Shown: positions 1-8,162, numbered from the stretch's first letter. The stretch is 64,000 nt of DNA from Salegentibacter holothuriorum (GCF_900168045.1 NZ_FUYY01000001.1:62001-126000), one strand, 5' to 3'. Notes: a model not told the origin generated them from the letters alone. Made by a program: numbers and translations.

Positions 1-145
1 TCAGGTTCTTTTCCAATGCTGCCGTGCTGATGGGGATGCTCATCTTGACCAGTTGTCCTGAAAGCTTTTGAAGCTCCAGCACTGCCGTTTTGAAATCCTT
101 CATTTCATCGGCCATCAACTCCATAATTTCATCTAGCTTTTTCAT
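1..145 (-). CDS. Small mobilisation-operon protein, C-terminus outside window
   Basis: The reading frame starts at an ATG at 145 and runs off the left edge, giving 48 visible residues beginning MKKLDEIMELMADEM. It is rich in Lys, Glu and Leu and looks like an alpha-helical, probably coiled-coil protein. It starts 11 bp after the relaxase stop on the same strand, so it is the next gene of the mob operon. Short helical proteins with this kind of N-terminus commonly follow the relaxase in Flavobacteriaceae elements (I think of the DUF6730 group, but this is recall, not a search). Its function is unknown; a relaxosome or coupling accessory role is inference. Confidence 0.6.
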   Translation of the reverse strand, partial: MKKLDEIMELMADEMKDFKTAVLELQKLSGQLVKMSIPISTAALEKNL

Positions 146-156
146 CTCTTAAAATT

Positions 157-1029
157 TTAATATCCCATACCTATACCGGTATCTCTTATAATTTTTATTG
201 TTCCTTTTACAAGCTCTTTAGCTATTTTAGTAGATAGATTGCTGCTTAGTTGCACTGTCTTATCCAATACCTGAAAAGTTTTAGGTACTTCATTTATCCT
301 AGTAAAACTCCGGTTTTGTGAGATCTGGGGAATTAACCTATTCCCGCTCATCGAACGGTCCACTTCACTGGCTTTTAGATTTACTCCTTTGTATTCCACC
401 CGAAACCCCTGTAGTTGATTGGCTTTATTGATGGTGGGAATCACTTCTACCTTTTGAGCTTTCATTTTACTGATATATTCATCCAGCGATTTTGGTCTGG
501 TTTGAAGCACCCGATCATTTATATTTTTAATTTGTTGTCTCAGATGTTTCAATTCGTGTAATTTTTCATTCTGTACTTCCCGAACCCTGGTCAGCCCTAA
601 TTCTTTGGCAACATTATCGGCAGCTATCTGGCTTCTTTTTCCAATAAAGCTGTCGTTATAGGCTTTACCATCGAAACCAATTCTGTTGGTATAGATATGA
701 ACGTGGGTATGCGCTTTATCCCGATGCACAAATCCAATAGATTGATTGTTTTGCAGGTTCATCTCTTTTAAAAATTTTTTAGCGAGTTCTTCCAGTTCCT
801 TTTTGCTTAGATCCTTGCCGTCCTCAATTGTTGGGCTAACTATAAAACTTAAGGTGTTATTGGTACACCGTAGGTTTTGCGACTGGATTATCCTAAACTC
901 TTCGGCTATTTCCGCGGGAGTATCTCCGGCCACGTGTTCTCTTAAAACGACTTCAGCTTCTTTTTCCTGGTTCCAGCCATAGGATATGGAAACCCTGGTG
1001 CCTGAAACGCTATGTCCTTTACCAATCAT
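157..1029 (-). CDS. Relaxase/mobilisation nuclease, MobB-like (MOBP-type)
   Basis: A 290-residue relaxase that would nick oriT and lead the transferred strand during conjugative mobilisation. The three-histidine metal-binding motif is visible as HRDKAHTHVH (His107, His109, His111), followed by IYTNRIGFDG. A candidate nucleophile is Tyr17 in SISYGWN. The C-terminal half is basic and helical and carries no recognisable helicase or primase, so the protein is a minimal relaxase as found in Bacteroidota mobilizable elements. Its ATG (1029) overlaps the stop of the MobC-like gene by four bases (ATGA), which indicates translational coupling. No type IV secretion genes are visible in the window, so transfer would depend on a helper element. 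Confidence 0.9.
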   Translation of the reverse strand: MIGKGHSVSGTRVSISYGWNQEKEAEVVLREHVAGDTPAEIAEEFRIIQSQNLRCTNNTLSFIVSPTIEDGKDLSKKELEELAKKFLKEMNLQNNQSIGFVHRDKAHTHVHIYTNRIGFDGKAYNDSFIGKRSQIAADNVAKELGLTRVREVQNEKLHELKHLRQQIKNINDRVLQTRPKSLDEYISKMKAQKVEVIPTINKANQLQGFRVEYKGVNLKASEVDRSMSGNRLIPQISQNRSFTRINEVPKTFQVLDKTVQLSSNLSTKIAKELVKGTIKIIRDTGIGMGY

Positions 1030-1322
1030 TTTTTAAAGTTTTTTAAATGTGTCCTGATTTCTTTCGCCAGGTCTTCCACAGTTTTGGCCAGCTTTGGATC
1101 CCGCTTTCTAAACATATTCCCAATGCGGGTAAAATTGTTCTTGTACTTTACCAGCATCTGGTAAATCTCCAGTTGTTCCGGGGTGATCCGTTCTACAATA
1201 TTTTTATCAAAGGCTGTAGCTCTTATATATTCCGAAAGGGAAATTCCTGCCCTGGCCGCCCTTCTTTGGAGTAGCTTCTTCTCGTAGATCGAGCATCGTA
1301 CCTGGATGTATTCCCTTTTCAT
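1026..1322 (-). CDS. MobC-like relaxosome accessory protein
   Basis: A 98-residue basic protein. The N-terminus (KREYIQVRCSIYEKK) followed by RRAARAGISLSEYIRATAF has the ribbon-helix-helix look of plasmid mobilisation MobC proteins, which bind oriT and help the relaxase open the DNA. It is the first gene of the mob operon, overlaps the relaxase start by four bases, and has the oriT-like hairpin (1359-1395) just upstream. The remainder is helical and Lys-rich. Family assignment is by motif and context. Confidence 0.85.
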   Translation of the reverse strand: MKREYIQVRCSIYEKKLLQRRAARAGISLSEYIRATAFDKNIVERITPEQLEIYQMLVKYKNNFTRIGNMFRKRDPKLAKTVEDLAKEIRTHLKNFKK

Positions 1323-1358
1323 TTTTTTCTTTTTAAAACCTTTGCAACCATCGGGCGC

Positions 1359-1395
1359 AAAGCAAGATTGTCATTACAATGACACATCTTGCTTT
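1359..1395. other. Candidate oriT: imperfect inverted repeat upstream of mobC
   Basis: In the 134-bp gap between the primase and the mobC gene, AAAGCAAGAT-TGTCATT (1359-1375) faces its reverse complement AATGACACATCTTGCTTT (1378-1395) with a single-base bulge and a 2-nt loop. A large hairpin directly upstream of mobC/relaxase is where oriT is normally found in such elements. The nick site cannot be assigned from sequence; the GC-rich stretch at about 1348-1358 next to the hairpin is a candidate. Confidence 0.5.
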
Positions 1396-1456
1396 TCCCT
1401 TTCAACTGAATTCTCCGATAGGCATTTACCATTTACCTACGCATCATTATTTAAAG

Positions 1457-2317
1457 TCAGGGATTTTTTACAGCTTTCAATTTTTCATTTAGATCTATAT
1501 AGTCACAGTAGGAATTGCTGCAATCAGTCACATTCTGAAACTGATTTAAAAGTGAGCCAGCTGCTTTTTTACCTGCCGGATCATTATCCAGATAAAGCAG
1601 TACCTTTTCATATTTAGGGATGAGCATTTTAATCCTTTGCAAAAAAGCCAGGGAGTTTAAAATGATGCAATCTGAATTTTGCACCAAATCTTCATCAATA
1701 GTAGCCAGGGAAAGAAAATCAAACATCCCCTCCGTGATGATTAACTGCTTAGATTGTCTTTCAAAAAATGAAAAGGTTTTTGGTCTACTGGAAGTTTTAA
1801 AGTATTTGTTTCTAAGTTCCCAGCCTCTTTTATAATTTTCAAGGCCAAGTGCAAAAAACCGTTTTCCTTTACAGCGATACCAAACCTGTCTACAGTATTT
1901 TCTACCAATCTCATAAGGTATATTCCGTGAGTTCAGATAATCAATTAATGCTTTAAGATGAATAATTTGAACATCCAGGATACTAATTTCCGGTTCCTTA
2001 GAAATAGGCTCAATATCCGGCGGGCTAAAAGAAAGAGAGCTCATATCGCCCTTTAAAAATTTCAGGGTTTCCCTTACAGACCAGGATTTCATAAGCATAA
2101 TTAGATCTATGGTATTCCCTCCTGTTCCCAATCCGAAGTCAAACCATAAGTTTTTAACTAAAGAGACGCTAAAAGAGGCTTGGGTTTCTGACCGCAGGGG
2201 ACTCAGAAACCAAGCTTCTTTTTCCGATGTTCTGGTGGGAAAGTGCCCTAATTTTGCCAGCGTTTTTACGATGCAAATATTACGGGCACTTTTACACGAT
2301 AAGTTATTTAAGTCCAT
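1457..2317 (-). CDS. Toprim-domain DNA primase-like protein of the mobile element
   Basis: A 286-residue protein with the layout of a DnaG-type primase fragment. The N-terminus resembles a CHC2 zinc-finger domain (residues about 13-76, including ASFSVSLVKNLWFDFGLGTGG) but the cysteine/histidine ligands usual in that fold are absent. A toprim domain follows, with the catalytic glutamate in LIITEGMFD (Glu196) and the metal-binding pair in YLDNDPAG (Asp244, Asp246). It lies in the same orientation between the VapE-type ATPase and the mob genes, so it probably primes replication of the excised or transferred element. The gene is shorter than chromosomal dnaG and lacks its helicase-interaction domain. 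Confidence 0.85.
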   Translation of the reverse strand: MDLNNLSCKSARNICIVKTLAKLGHFPTRTSEKEAWFLSPLRSETQASFSVSLVKNLWFDFGLGTGGNTIDLIMLMKSWSVRETLKFLKGDMSSLSFSPPDIEPISKEPEISILDVQIIHLKALIDYLNSRNIPYEIGRKYCRQVWYRCKGKRFFALGLENYKRGWELRNKYFKTSSRPKTFSFFERQSKQLIITEGMFDFLSLATIDEDLVQNSDCIILNSLAFLQRIKMLIPKYEKVLLYLDNDPAGKKAAGSLLNQFQNVTDCSNSYCDYIDLNEKLKAVKNP

Positions 2318-2337
2318 TATTTAATTTTTAAGTTACC

Positions 2338-2517
2338 TATTTACCCAAGCCAGTAAAACCAGGGCTTTTAATTCATTTTTTGCTGTTTTTCGTATCTACC
2401 CTATCTACCCTATCTACCCAAAAAGGTAATTGTGGTAGATTATTTTAAATTCTATTTACCCAGTGAAACCCCCTTTGTTAACAGCCCTTTCCAAGGTTTG
2501 GGTAATTAGGGTAAATA
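2338..2517. repeat. Iteron-like array TAT(C/T)TACCC in replication module
   Basis: The 204-bp gap between the vapE-like and primase genes holds many copies of a 9-bp word. Three perfect tandem copies of TATCTACCC lie at 2393-2401, 2402-2410 and 2411-2419. TATTTACCC occurs at 2338-2346 and 2453-2461. Inverted copies GGGTAATTA (2500-2508) and GGGTAAATA (2509-2517) are also tandem, and a partial inverted copy is at 2434-2442. Direct repeats flanked by inverted copies in the middle of a primase/ATPase module resemble a replication origin with iterons. No initiator has been shown, so the origin role is inference. Confidence 0.65.
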
Positions 2518-2521
2518 GATT

Positions 2522-3706
2522 TTATAAAACTTCTAAAGGAGAGGTCTTAAACCGCTGTTTGACCAGGTAGCCATATCTTCCATTTTGGGTTGATTTTACC
2601 CTTTCAAAGTTCAGGGCTCTCATTGCTCTACCCATATTGTAAATATTCAGTCTCGGATTAATACAATTGAGCTGTAACACTATATCTGAAGCCGTTTTAA
2701 AGTCGGCGGGGTCTAAGCTCTTGACATAGTATTTACAGAGCAGTTCTTCTTCCATACTGGCTTCTCGATAAGTTTTGTTCCTTTCTTCATTTGCAATGAT
2801 ATCCTCCAGGGTCAGTTCCGGGTTAAATTGTTCATCCACATAGGCCAGGTAATAAGCCTGAGCCCATACTTTATCTATATCCACTTCCTGGGAATAAGTG
2901 AAATCAATTTTACCAACAAGCTCAAAACATAACCAGCGCACAGAACCGGTTTCATCATTAAGAAAGGTTGCCCTGTTGGTAGATCCTATAAAACTGCAGG
3001 TCCTTCGCAGGTTTGAGTTTTTACGGTCATAAGGCAGCCTTTCATTGATCATCGTTTTAGAGAAATAAGCTTTAAGCGCATTAATTTCTTTTCTGGCCAG
3101 CACAGATAATTCATCTAAATTGATGATGAAATTCCTGGTAAGTTGGATCCTGGCGTCTTTATCCGTAGTCATATCTTCAGCAAAATACTTTGATAAAGCC
3201 GGGGGACAGAGAAACCTGCACCAGGTAGACTTTCCTGAATTTTGTTCTGAATGCACTAAAACCAAACATTGCTTATTGAAATAGTTTTCTTCCAGCGCAC
3301 CCTTAACTGTTCTTACCAGCCATTTCCTAAAATGATAAAGAAATTGCTCAGATTCTTTAGCCGGAAGGTATGAAGCGAGTGTTCTTATATGATCTCCACC
3401 CACCCATTTTGGAAGCTTATCAAAGTATTCCGCAATCGGGTTAAATCTGGGAATTAGGTTAGACCGTAAATAGATGTCCAGTTTACCCGGATTAATCTCT
3501 ATGTTCGATTTCGCTAATTCTATAAGTAGAGAATTCACTTCAAAATCTTCCCAGATAGTTGCCTCCTTAATCCGTATCTGAAATTCGTGAGATATTTCGT
3601 TAAACCTGATATCATATTTTTCAGAAACATACTCATCCACAGCGTCGTAGATCGTTTTTTTCTTCTGCTCAGAAACCTGATAGAGTATAAGTTTATTCTT
3701 TTCCAT
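2522..3706 (-). CDS. VapE/VirE-family ATPase (superfamily 3-like helicase)
   Basis: A 394-residue protein of the virulence-associated E family found in phages and integrative elements, where it acts as a replication helicase or initiator. Visible motifs are a Walker A variant HSEQNSGKST (about 152-161), Walker B IINLDELSVL (Asp198, Glu199), and the family signature FIGSTNRATFL (about 239-249), followed by GSVRWLCFEL. The first Walker A position is Ser rather than Gly. It is the promoter-proximal gene of the replication part of the element, upstream of the iteron-like array and the primase. The N-terminal 90 residues are not recognised. Confidence 0.85.
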   Translation of the reverse strand: MEKNKLILYQVSEQKKKTIYDAVDEYVSEKYDIRFNEISHEFQIRIKEATIWEDFEVNSLLIELAKSNIEINPGKLDIYLRSNLIPRFNPIAEYFDKLPKWVGGDHIRTLASYLPAKESEQFLYHFRKWLVRTVKGALEENYFNKQCLVLVHSEQNSGKSTWCRFLCPPALSKYFAEDMTTDKDARIQLTRNFIINLDELSVLARKEINALKAYFSKTMINERLPYDRKNSNLRRTCSFIGSTNRATFLNDETGSVRWLCFELVGKIDFTYSQEVDIDKVWAQAYYLAYVDEQFNPELTLEDIIANEERNKTYREASMEEELLCKYYVKSLDPADFKTASDIVLQLNCINPRLNIYNMGRAMRALNFERVKSTQNGRYGYLVKQRFKTSPLEVL

Positions 3707-3877
3707 AATCTTTCATTTTAGAAACTATTTTTTCTGGTATTATAGACCATCAAAACTTTATTGAAATTCCCGGTAATAGTGGATATCACTACTATTTTAT
3801 AGTAATTCATACCCAGCAGTAGATAGGATGAATTTTTCATCAACATATTTTTTATGGTTGAGTAAAAAAGCAAGTGA

Positions 3878-4168
3878 TTACTTGCGATTCTTCAATAGGC
3901 TCTTGTTAAACTGATCCTCCAGGTAGGCATCGGTTAGGTCCGGTTCCCCGAGGAGCCAGGCATCGATCTTTTCCTTATCGAAAAACTTCTGACGGATGTT
4001 TGGGTTGTTCCCCATTGGGATAAGCTTTAAATGGGTAAGCTTATAGATCTTACTTTTGGAGAGACCTGTATATTGGGCTAGGTCTTCCACGTTCATTACT
4101 TTTTTGGTGTGGGACAGAAGTACTTTAATATCCTCCAATAAACCCACTACTTGTTCCTGCTCATTCAT
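3878..4168 (-). CDS. Helix-turn-helix DNA-binding protein (excisionase/HTH_17 type)
   Basis: A 96-residue protein with a MerR/excisionase-like helix-turn-helix: VEDLAQYTGLSKSKIYKLTH (about 27-46), then a wing region IPMGNNPNIRQKFFDKEKID. Such proteins sit next to the replication genes of Bacteroidota integrative elements and serve as excisionase or regulator. Its promoter region contains the near-palindrome AACTATATGGTT (4169-4180), directly before the start, a possible autoregulatory site. Which of the two roles it has cannot be decided here. Confidence 0.8.
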   Translation of the reverse strand: MNEQEQVVGLLEDIKVLLSHTKKVMNVEDLAQYTGLSKSKIYKLTHLKLIPMGNNPNIRQKFFDKEKIDAWLLGEPDLTDAYLEDQFNKSLLKNRK

Positions 4169-4291
4169 AACTATATGGTTAAATTAAAAATGAGTAAAAG
4201 GCCTTTTACGATTTTGTACAGGACAAACTTAGGAAAGTAAATACCTATAAATCAATAGGATAATTCAAATAAAAAGGGAATTATGCTATAA

Positions 4292-4966
4292 TTATTCTTT
4301 ATTTAGCATCTGCCGTATGAATTTTCGCTGGTTTCGGGAATTAATTTTTTCCTGGTCGTTTTTCCAGGCGGAAAAACTGGTTTTTAAAGTGTTTTCTTTA
4401 AGCGGTTCGTTGTTCATCAAAAAGGAATTTATCAATAGTTGGAAAAAGTCACGTTTCCTTTCTCCGGAGAAATCTTGAATTCCACCAACTAACAATTCAT
4501 CGAATAAGACAAAGAGAATTCTATGGTTTGCGGAATCCCCACTTTTATTCCCAACGGTAAAATTAATTTTCGCCCTAACCTTTAGGCCTTTAAGTAACCT
4601 ATAGAATTGCTCTTTAGCATTTTTATCAAGGTTGATGTATTCAAACCTTATCTGGAACTTATTAATGGGTTCCATTTTAAAATTATGCCGATCGGTTTCC
4701 AGGTGTTTATCTGATTCATAGAATATGGCTAGCCAAACCAAAACTACCGTCAGTACTATAAGAGGTATTAGAAAATAGAAATAACCATCTATAATGGTTT
4801 TGACACCAAAAATTAAACTGAAACTTAAAACGAAAAGGATAAAGAAGGAAAGGATAAAAAGAATTAGGTTGGTGACATTTCCCTCTATTTTGTCCTCAAT
4901 GAAATCATTTATTCCAGATCTTAATCTAGCCAGTGCTTTTCCAGACTCAAGAATAAATTTTTCCAT
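4292..4966 (-). CDS. Membrane protein of unknown function in the mobile element
   Basis: A 224-residue protein starting at the ATG at 4966 (an in-frame TTG three codons upstream is less likely). It has a short cytoplasmic N-terminus, two adjacent hydrophobic segments (about residues 35-60 and 62-85: LILFILSFFILFVLSF and IPLIVLTVVLVWLAIFY), and a hydrophilic, basic C-terminal domain of about 130 residues ending in KFIRQMLNKE. I do not recognise the family. It is the element gene closest to the tRNA-Pro, a position usually taken by an integrase or cargo gene, so it may be cargo. Confidence 0.6.
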   Translation of the reverse strand: MEKFILESGKALARLRSGINDFIEDKIEGNVTNLILFILSFFILFVLSFSLIFGVKTIIDGYFYFLIPLIVLTVVLVWLAIFYESDKHLETDRHNFKMEPINKFQIRFEYINLDKNAKEQFYRLLKGLKVRAKINFTVGNKSGDSANHRILFVLFDELLVGGIQDFSGERKRDFFQLLINSFLMNNEPLKENTLKTSFSAWKNDQEKINSRNQRKFIRQMLNKE

Positions 4967-5323
4967 AGTTACCAACCTTTCAGTCTATTAAATATAGCTA
5001 AAAGAAAAATAATAAGGTATTCCAGGAATTGGTCAAATTAATTACAAGAGGAAATTTTTTTAAAATAAGGTCGAATAGGGGAGTCATCAAATTTAATAAC
5101 AACATAATAATAAAATAATTGAAATTTTGGAAATAGGAATTACAAAGTACAATTCTCCATTATTCGGTTACTCTGATGTATTTCGGAATCTTTTCGAACG
5201 TTTTATTTCTTGGGTAAAGCCTGTATTTTTTTAAATAAGTATCAAATTGAAGCTTCCAAAAAATTGAAGATTTTGTAATCAAAAATAATCCCTGGAAATT
5301 GTTGTACGTATGTTGTACGGATA
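4967..5323. other. AT-rich element end with repeated GTTGTACG words; no gene seen
   Basis: This 357-bp stretch between the membrane-protein gene and the tRNA-Pro terminator has no convincing coding region. Two direct repeats GTTGTACG lie at 5301-5308 and 5312-5319, 11 bp apart (about one helical turn), next to the tRNA terminator. Such phased short repeats can be recombinase or excisionase arm sites, so this may be the right-hand attachment region. The matching left end lies outside the window, so this is inference. Confidence 0.35.
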
Positions 5324-5356
5324 GAAAATAAAAAGGCTTCCGATCTCTCGGAAGCC
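5324..5356 (-). terminator. Intrinsic terminator of tRNA-Pro
   Basis: A perfect 9-bp stem, GGCTTCCGA (5335-5343) with TCGGAAGCC (5348-5356) and loop TCTC. On the minus strand it is followed by a T-rich run (TTTTTATTTTC). It starts about 11 bp after the encoded CCA end of the tRNA. Confidence 0.85.
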
Positions 5357-5366
5357 CCGTATTTAC

Positions 5367-5443
5367 TGGTCGGGATGACAAGATTCGAACTTGCGACCCC
5401 ACGCCCCCCAGGCGTATACGCTACCAGACTGCGCCACATCCCG
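5367..5443 (-). tRNA. tRNA-Pro(GGG)
   Basis: The reverse complement folds as a cloverleaf. The acceptor CGGGATG pairs with CATCCCG, the D-arm is GCGC/GCGT, and the anticodon arm TACGC-CTGGGGG-GCGTG gives anticodon GGG. The T-arm GCAAG-TTCGAAT-CTTGT follows, then discriminator A and an encoded CCA (5369-5367). It reads CCC/CCU proline codons. tRNA 3' ends are common integration targets, and the mobile element genes begin just beyond this one. Confidence 0.95.
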
Positions 5444-5697
5444 ATTCAAAAATCAATTTTAGTTTTCAAAAGCCGACATTTTAAATTTTCGGTTTTTATC
5501 TTATAGACTACAATTAAATAGTAGCCAAAAGTCAAAATTGAGGTGCAAATTAAAGGGCTTATTTGCTATTATCAAAACGAAAAGCTTCTTTTTTGAGCGC
5601 TTAATTATATCCCTTGTTAAGAAGCTGATATTCAGTCTATAATTTTTATATTTTGAATATTATTAAAAAAGCTACTTAATCATAGATCAACTTAGAT

Positions 5698-6960
5698 CTA
5701 TTGAATGTTTCTCTGAATTTTCTCTATGGCATTTTGTATAGATTTATCGGGCTCTATAATATTATTACTTCCCCAAAATTGTAAATCTGTGAAACCTGAA
5801 ATATCATCGGCCATAACCACTCTTTTGCTGAGGAAGTTTTCGTTCCTTTTGATACGGTCTTCTGTTTCAGGCCGCCAGTTGGTTACAGCCATTTCAGAAT
5901 TTACCTGGTATCTTGAATTAAATAATTTTCTTTTCCAATTCACTACAAAAAGAAGCTTTGCATTAGAATATCCAAAATACCATCTTCCGTCTTGCTGATG
6001 GTAGTCAATATCATACATAACTTCAATAGGATAAACTTTGGTTCCACCCGGTTTTTTATTTACAAACATATTGGTGGCTGCACGCCTGTTATCTACATTC
6101 ATATTTAACTTAGCTCTCACAAGACTTTGTGTTTCCGCATCTATAAAGAGAGTGCCAAAAAACCAGGGCATTTCTTTATTCCTATCTTTAAAACTTACTA
6201 CATAGAGATAACGGTTATCAATTTGTGTGGGCTCTTCAAAATTGAATTCATAATTGTCTAAACTCCGTTCGTAAAAAAGATAATCGGGGTATTTCATCAC
6301 ATCTATAAAAAGTGTATTAAAAGGCCCACCACGTAATTTAAGCGCCAGAGTATCTAAGCGATCATAATCGGCAGTTTTACGAGCTTTAACTAGCTCAATA
6401 TCTTCTTCTCCATAATCACTGTATGGTTTTTTATGAATTTTCACAACGGCTTCACTTAAAGAAACGTTTCTATTGCCTTTACTGATACTTTCTCTATAGA
6501 AAGCAGTCATTTCAGTAGGTCTGTTAATATAGTTATCACCACGATTTTCGAGCATGGTGTACACTAACTTTCTAGCATCACCAGCTTTATAAACTTTTAC
6601 TTCTGAAAGTTCCTCTACCACGGGATCCAGATAAATTATAGTACCCTTTGATTTAAAATAACTAAGAGGTAAGTTTTTACTCTGGTATCCTAAATAAGAA
6701 ATATTTACCGTGGCGGGAGCTATTCCTTTTGGTACTTTTAGGGAAAATTTTCCTTCAGAATTTGTAACTGTAGAAATATTGGATTCATTTACCGATAGGT
6801 GAGCGTTCATAATTACATCCTCATTATTAGAATTAAGCACTTCACCTTTATATTCTACATAATCCTGAGGTGTATTTTGTGAAATAATTTTCGCATTTAG
6901 GGGTGTATAGCTAATAAGCAGACCCATAAAAAGAAAAATTAGGCTTTTAAAATTTTTCAT
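5698..6960 (-). CDS. Exported carboxypeptidase-like regulatory-domain protein
   Basis: A 420-residue protein with a signal peptide (MKNFKSLIFLFMGLLIS...LNA) followed by a carboxypeptidase-regulatory-like beta-sandwich (about 38-115, with GEVLNSNNEDVIMNAHLSV, SEGKFSLKVPKG and ISYLGYQSKNLPL), as in SusC-type receptors but without plug or barrel. The rest (about 125-420) is a conserved-looking Bacteroidota periplasmic or outer-membrane domain rich in Tyr, Asn and Lys. It is monocistronic, between tRNA-Pro and the divergent CDF exporter. Biochemical function is unknown; a cell-envelope role is inferred. Confidence 0.7.
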   Translation of the reverse strand: MKNFKSLIFLFMGLLISYTPLNAKIISQNTPQDYVEYKGEVLNSNNEDVIMNAHLSVNESNISTVTNSEGKFSLKVPKGIAPATVNISYLGYQSKNLPLSYFKSKGTIIYLDPVVEELSEVKVYKAGDARKLVYTMLENRGDNYINRPTEMTAFYRESISKGNRNVSLSEAVVKIHKKPYSDYGEEDIELVKARKTADYDRLDTLALKLRGGPFNTLFIDVMKYPDYLFYERSLDNYEFNFEEPTQIDNRYLYVVSFKDRNKEMPWFFGTLFIDAETQSLVRAKLNMNVDNRRAATNMFVNKKPGGTKVYPIEVMYDIDYHQQDGRWYFGYSNAKLLFVVNWKRKLFNSRYQVNSEMAVTNWRPETEDRIKRNENFLSKRVVMADDISGFTDLQFWGSNNIIEPDKSIQNAIEKIQRNIQ

Positions 6961-7128
6961 AGCTGTAAAGTTTTGATATTCATTATAATATACGAAAAAT
7001 TTGAGATAAATAATAGTGAGTTATTTATATTCAGAAATAATTTGAGCTGTTTCCTAAATAGGAATTCGTAAAAGGCAAAAAAATGATTAATTTCGAGAGG
7101 AAAAGATCATAGATTTCAGGCATAAATT

Positions 7129-8004
7129 ATGGGGCACGAGCATCATCAGCATTCTTCAGGAAAAAACCTTAAACTTGCGTTTTTCTTAAATCTGGGATTT
7201 ACCATCCTGGAGTTTATTGGTGGGATCTACGTAAATAGCATCGCTATAATTTCAGATGCAGTACATGATCTTGGAGATAGCCTTTCTTTAGGTACTTCCT
7301 GGTATCTTGATCATAAATCCCAACAAAAAAGTGATTCAAAATTTTCCTTTGGTTACAGGAGGTTTTCACTTTTAGGTGCTCTTATTAACAGCCTTGTGCT
7401 TATAGCAGGCTCGGTATATGTAATTTATGAAGCAGTGGGAAGATTAATGAATCCCGAGCATTCTGATGCTCAGGGAATGATGATTTTTGCACTAATAGGG
7501 GTGTTGGTAAATGGTTTTGCCGCATGGAAATTAAGTAGTGGTAAAACGCTTAATGAAAAAGTGATTTCGTGGCATCTTATGGAAGATGTATTGGGATGGG
7601 CGGCCGTGTTGGTGGTTTCCATTATTCTTCAGTTTAAAGATATCCATTACCTGGATCCTGCTTTGTCACTTGCCATTACTTTATATATTCTTTGGAATGT
7701 ATTTAAAAGACTAAAAGAGACACTTTTTATTTTCTTGCAAGGGACTCCGGCAGATATTAATTTGAAAGAAGTAACCCAGAAAATTGAAAGCATCCAGGGA
7801 GTAGCTTCTTCCCACCATGTGCACATTTGGTCTCAGGAAGGTGAACATCACGTGTTTACGGCCCATGTTAAGCTTCAGAATATCAATAAATTTGAAGAGT
7901 ATATAAAGCTGAAAAGTGCTGTGTTGAATTCTCTTGATACTTATAATTTTGAACATTTTACAGTTCAGTTTGAGTTGGACTCAGAAACCTGTAGTTTAGA
8001 ATAG
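7129..8004 (+). CDS. Cation diffusion facilitator (Zn2+/divalent metal exporter)
   Basis: A 291-residue CDF transporter that would export Zn2+ or similar metals from the cytoplasm by proton antiport. It has a His-rich N-terminus (MGHEHHQHSS), six predicted transmembrane helices, and the two halves of the transport site: D43/H46/D50 in SDAVHDLGDS on helix 2 and H149/D153 in WHLMEDVLGW on helix 5. A cytoplasmic ferredoxin-like domain follows, with VASSHHVHIWSQEGEHHVFTA. The HD-HD tetrad is the Zn-type arrangement. The gene is divergent from the upstream exported protein and probably monocistronic. Confidence 0.92.
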   Translation: MGHEHHQHSSGKNLKLAFFLNLGFTILEFIGGIYVNSIAIISDAVHDLGDSLSLGTSWYLDHKSQQKSDSKFSFGYRRFSLLGALINSLVLIAGSVYVIYEAVGRLMNPEHSDAQGMMIFALIGVLVNGFAAWKLSSGKTLNEKVISWHLMEDVLGWAAVLVVSIILQFKDIHYLDPALSLAITLYILWNVFKRLKETLFIFLQGTPADINLKEVTQKIESIQGVASSHHVHIWSQEGEHHVFTAHVKLQNINKFEEYIKLKSAVLNSLDTYNFEHFTVQFELDSETCSLE

Positions 8005-8154
8005 AAGTTTTTTCTATAATGTTTAACTTCTCTTTTAAGATTATTGAATTTGTGATTATTTTTTGATAGTTCCTAACAAATTAGCCTTCAGTAGTTCATC
8101 GATTACTTGGGGGTTCTTATAAGCCATCGTTATAGTAATTCCTCAGAATCTTTG

Positions 8155-8162
8155 TATTTTTG
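8155..8162 (+). promoter_or_regulatory. -7 box of the upxY-like gene
   Basis: TATTTTTG matches the Bacteroidota -7 consensus TAnnTTTG. If used, it gives an untranslated leader of roughly 95 nt before the ATG at 8265. The -33 element is not clear. Confidence 0.4.

Noticed and set aside
1306-1617. 103-codon plus-strand frame over the primase 3' end and the oriT-like hairpin
   Set aside because: It is antisense to a recognisable primase, has no domain and spans the hairpin, so it is a shadow.
2393-2419. Tandem TATCTACCC repeats as a CRISPR array or microsatellite
   Set aside because: There are no spacers, and inverted copies occur nearby in an organised way between replication genes, which fits iterons better.
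5160-5439. Two minus-strand open frames (80 and 65 codons) starting inside tRNA-Pro
   Set aside because: Both start within the tRNA and read through its terminator. They show no domain and are by-products of the tRNA sequence. I considered an integrase fragment but found no tyrosine-recombinase motif.
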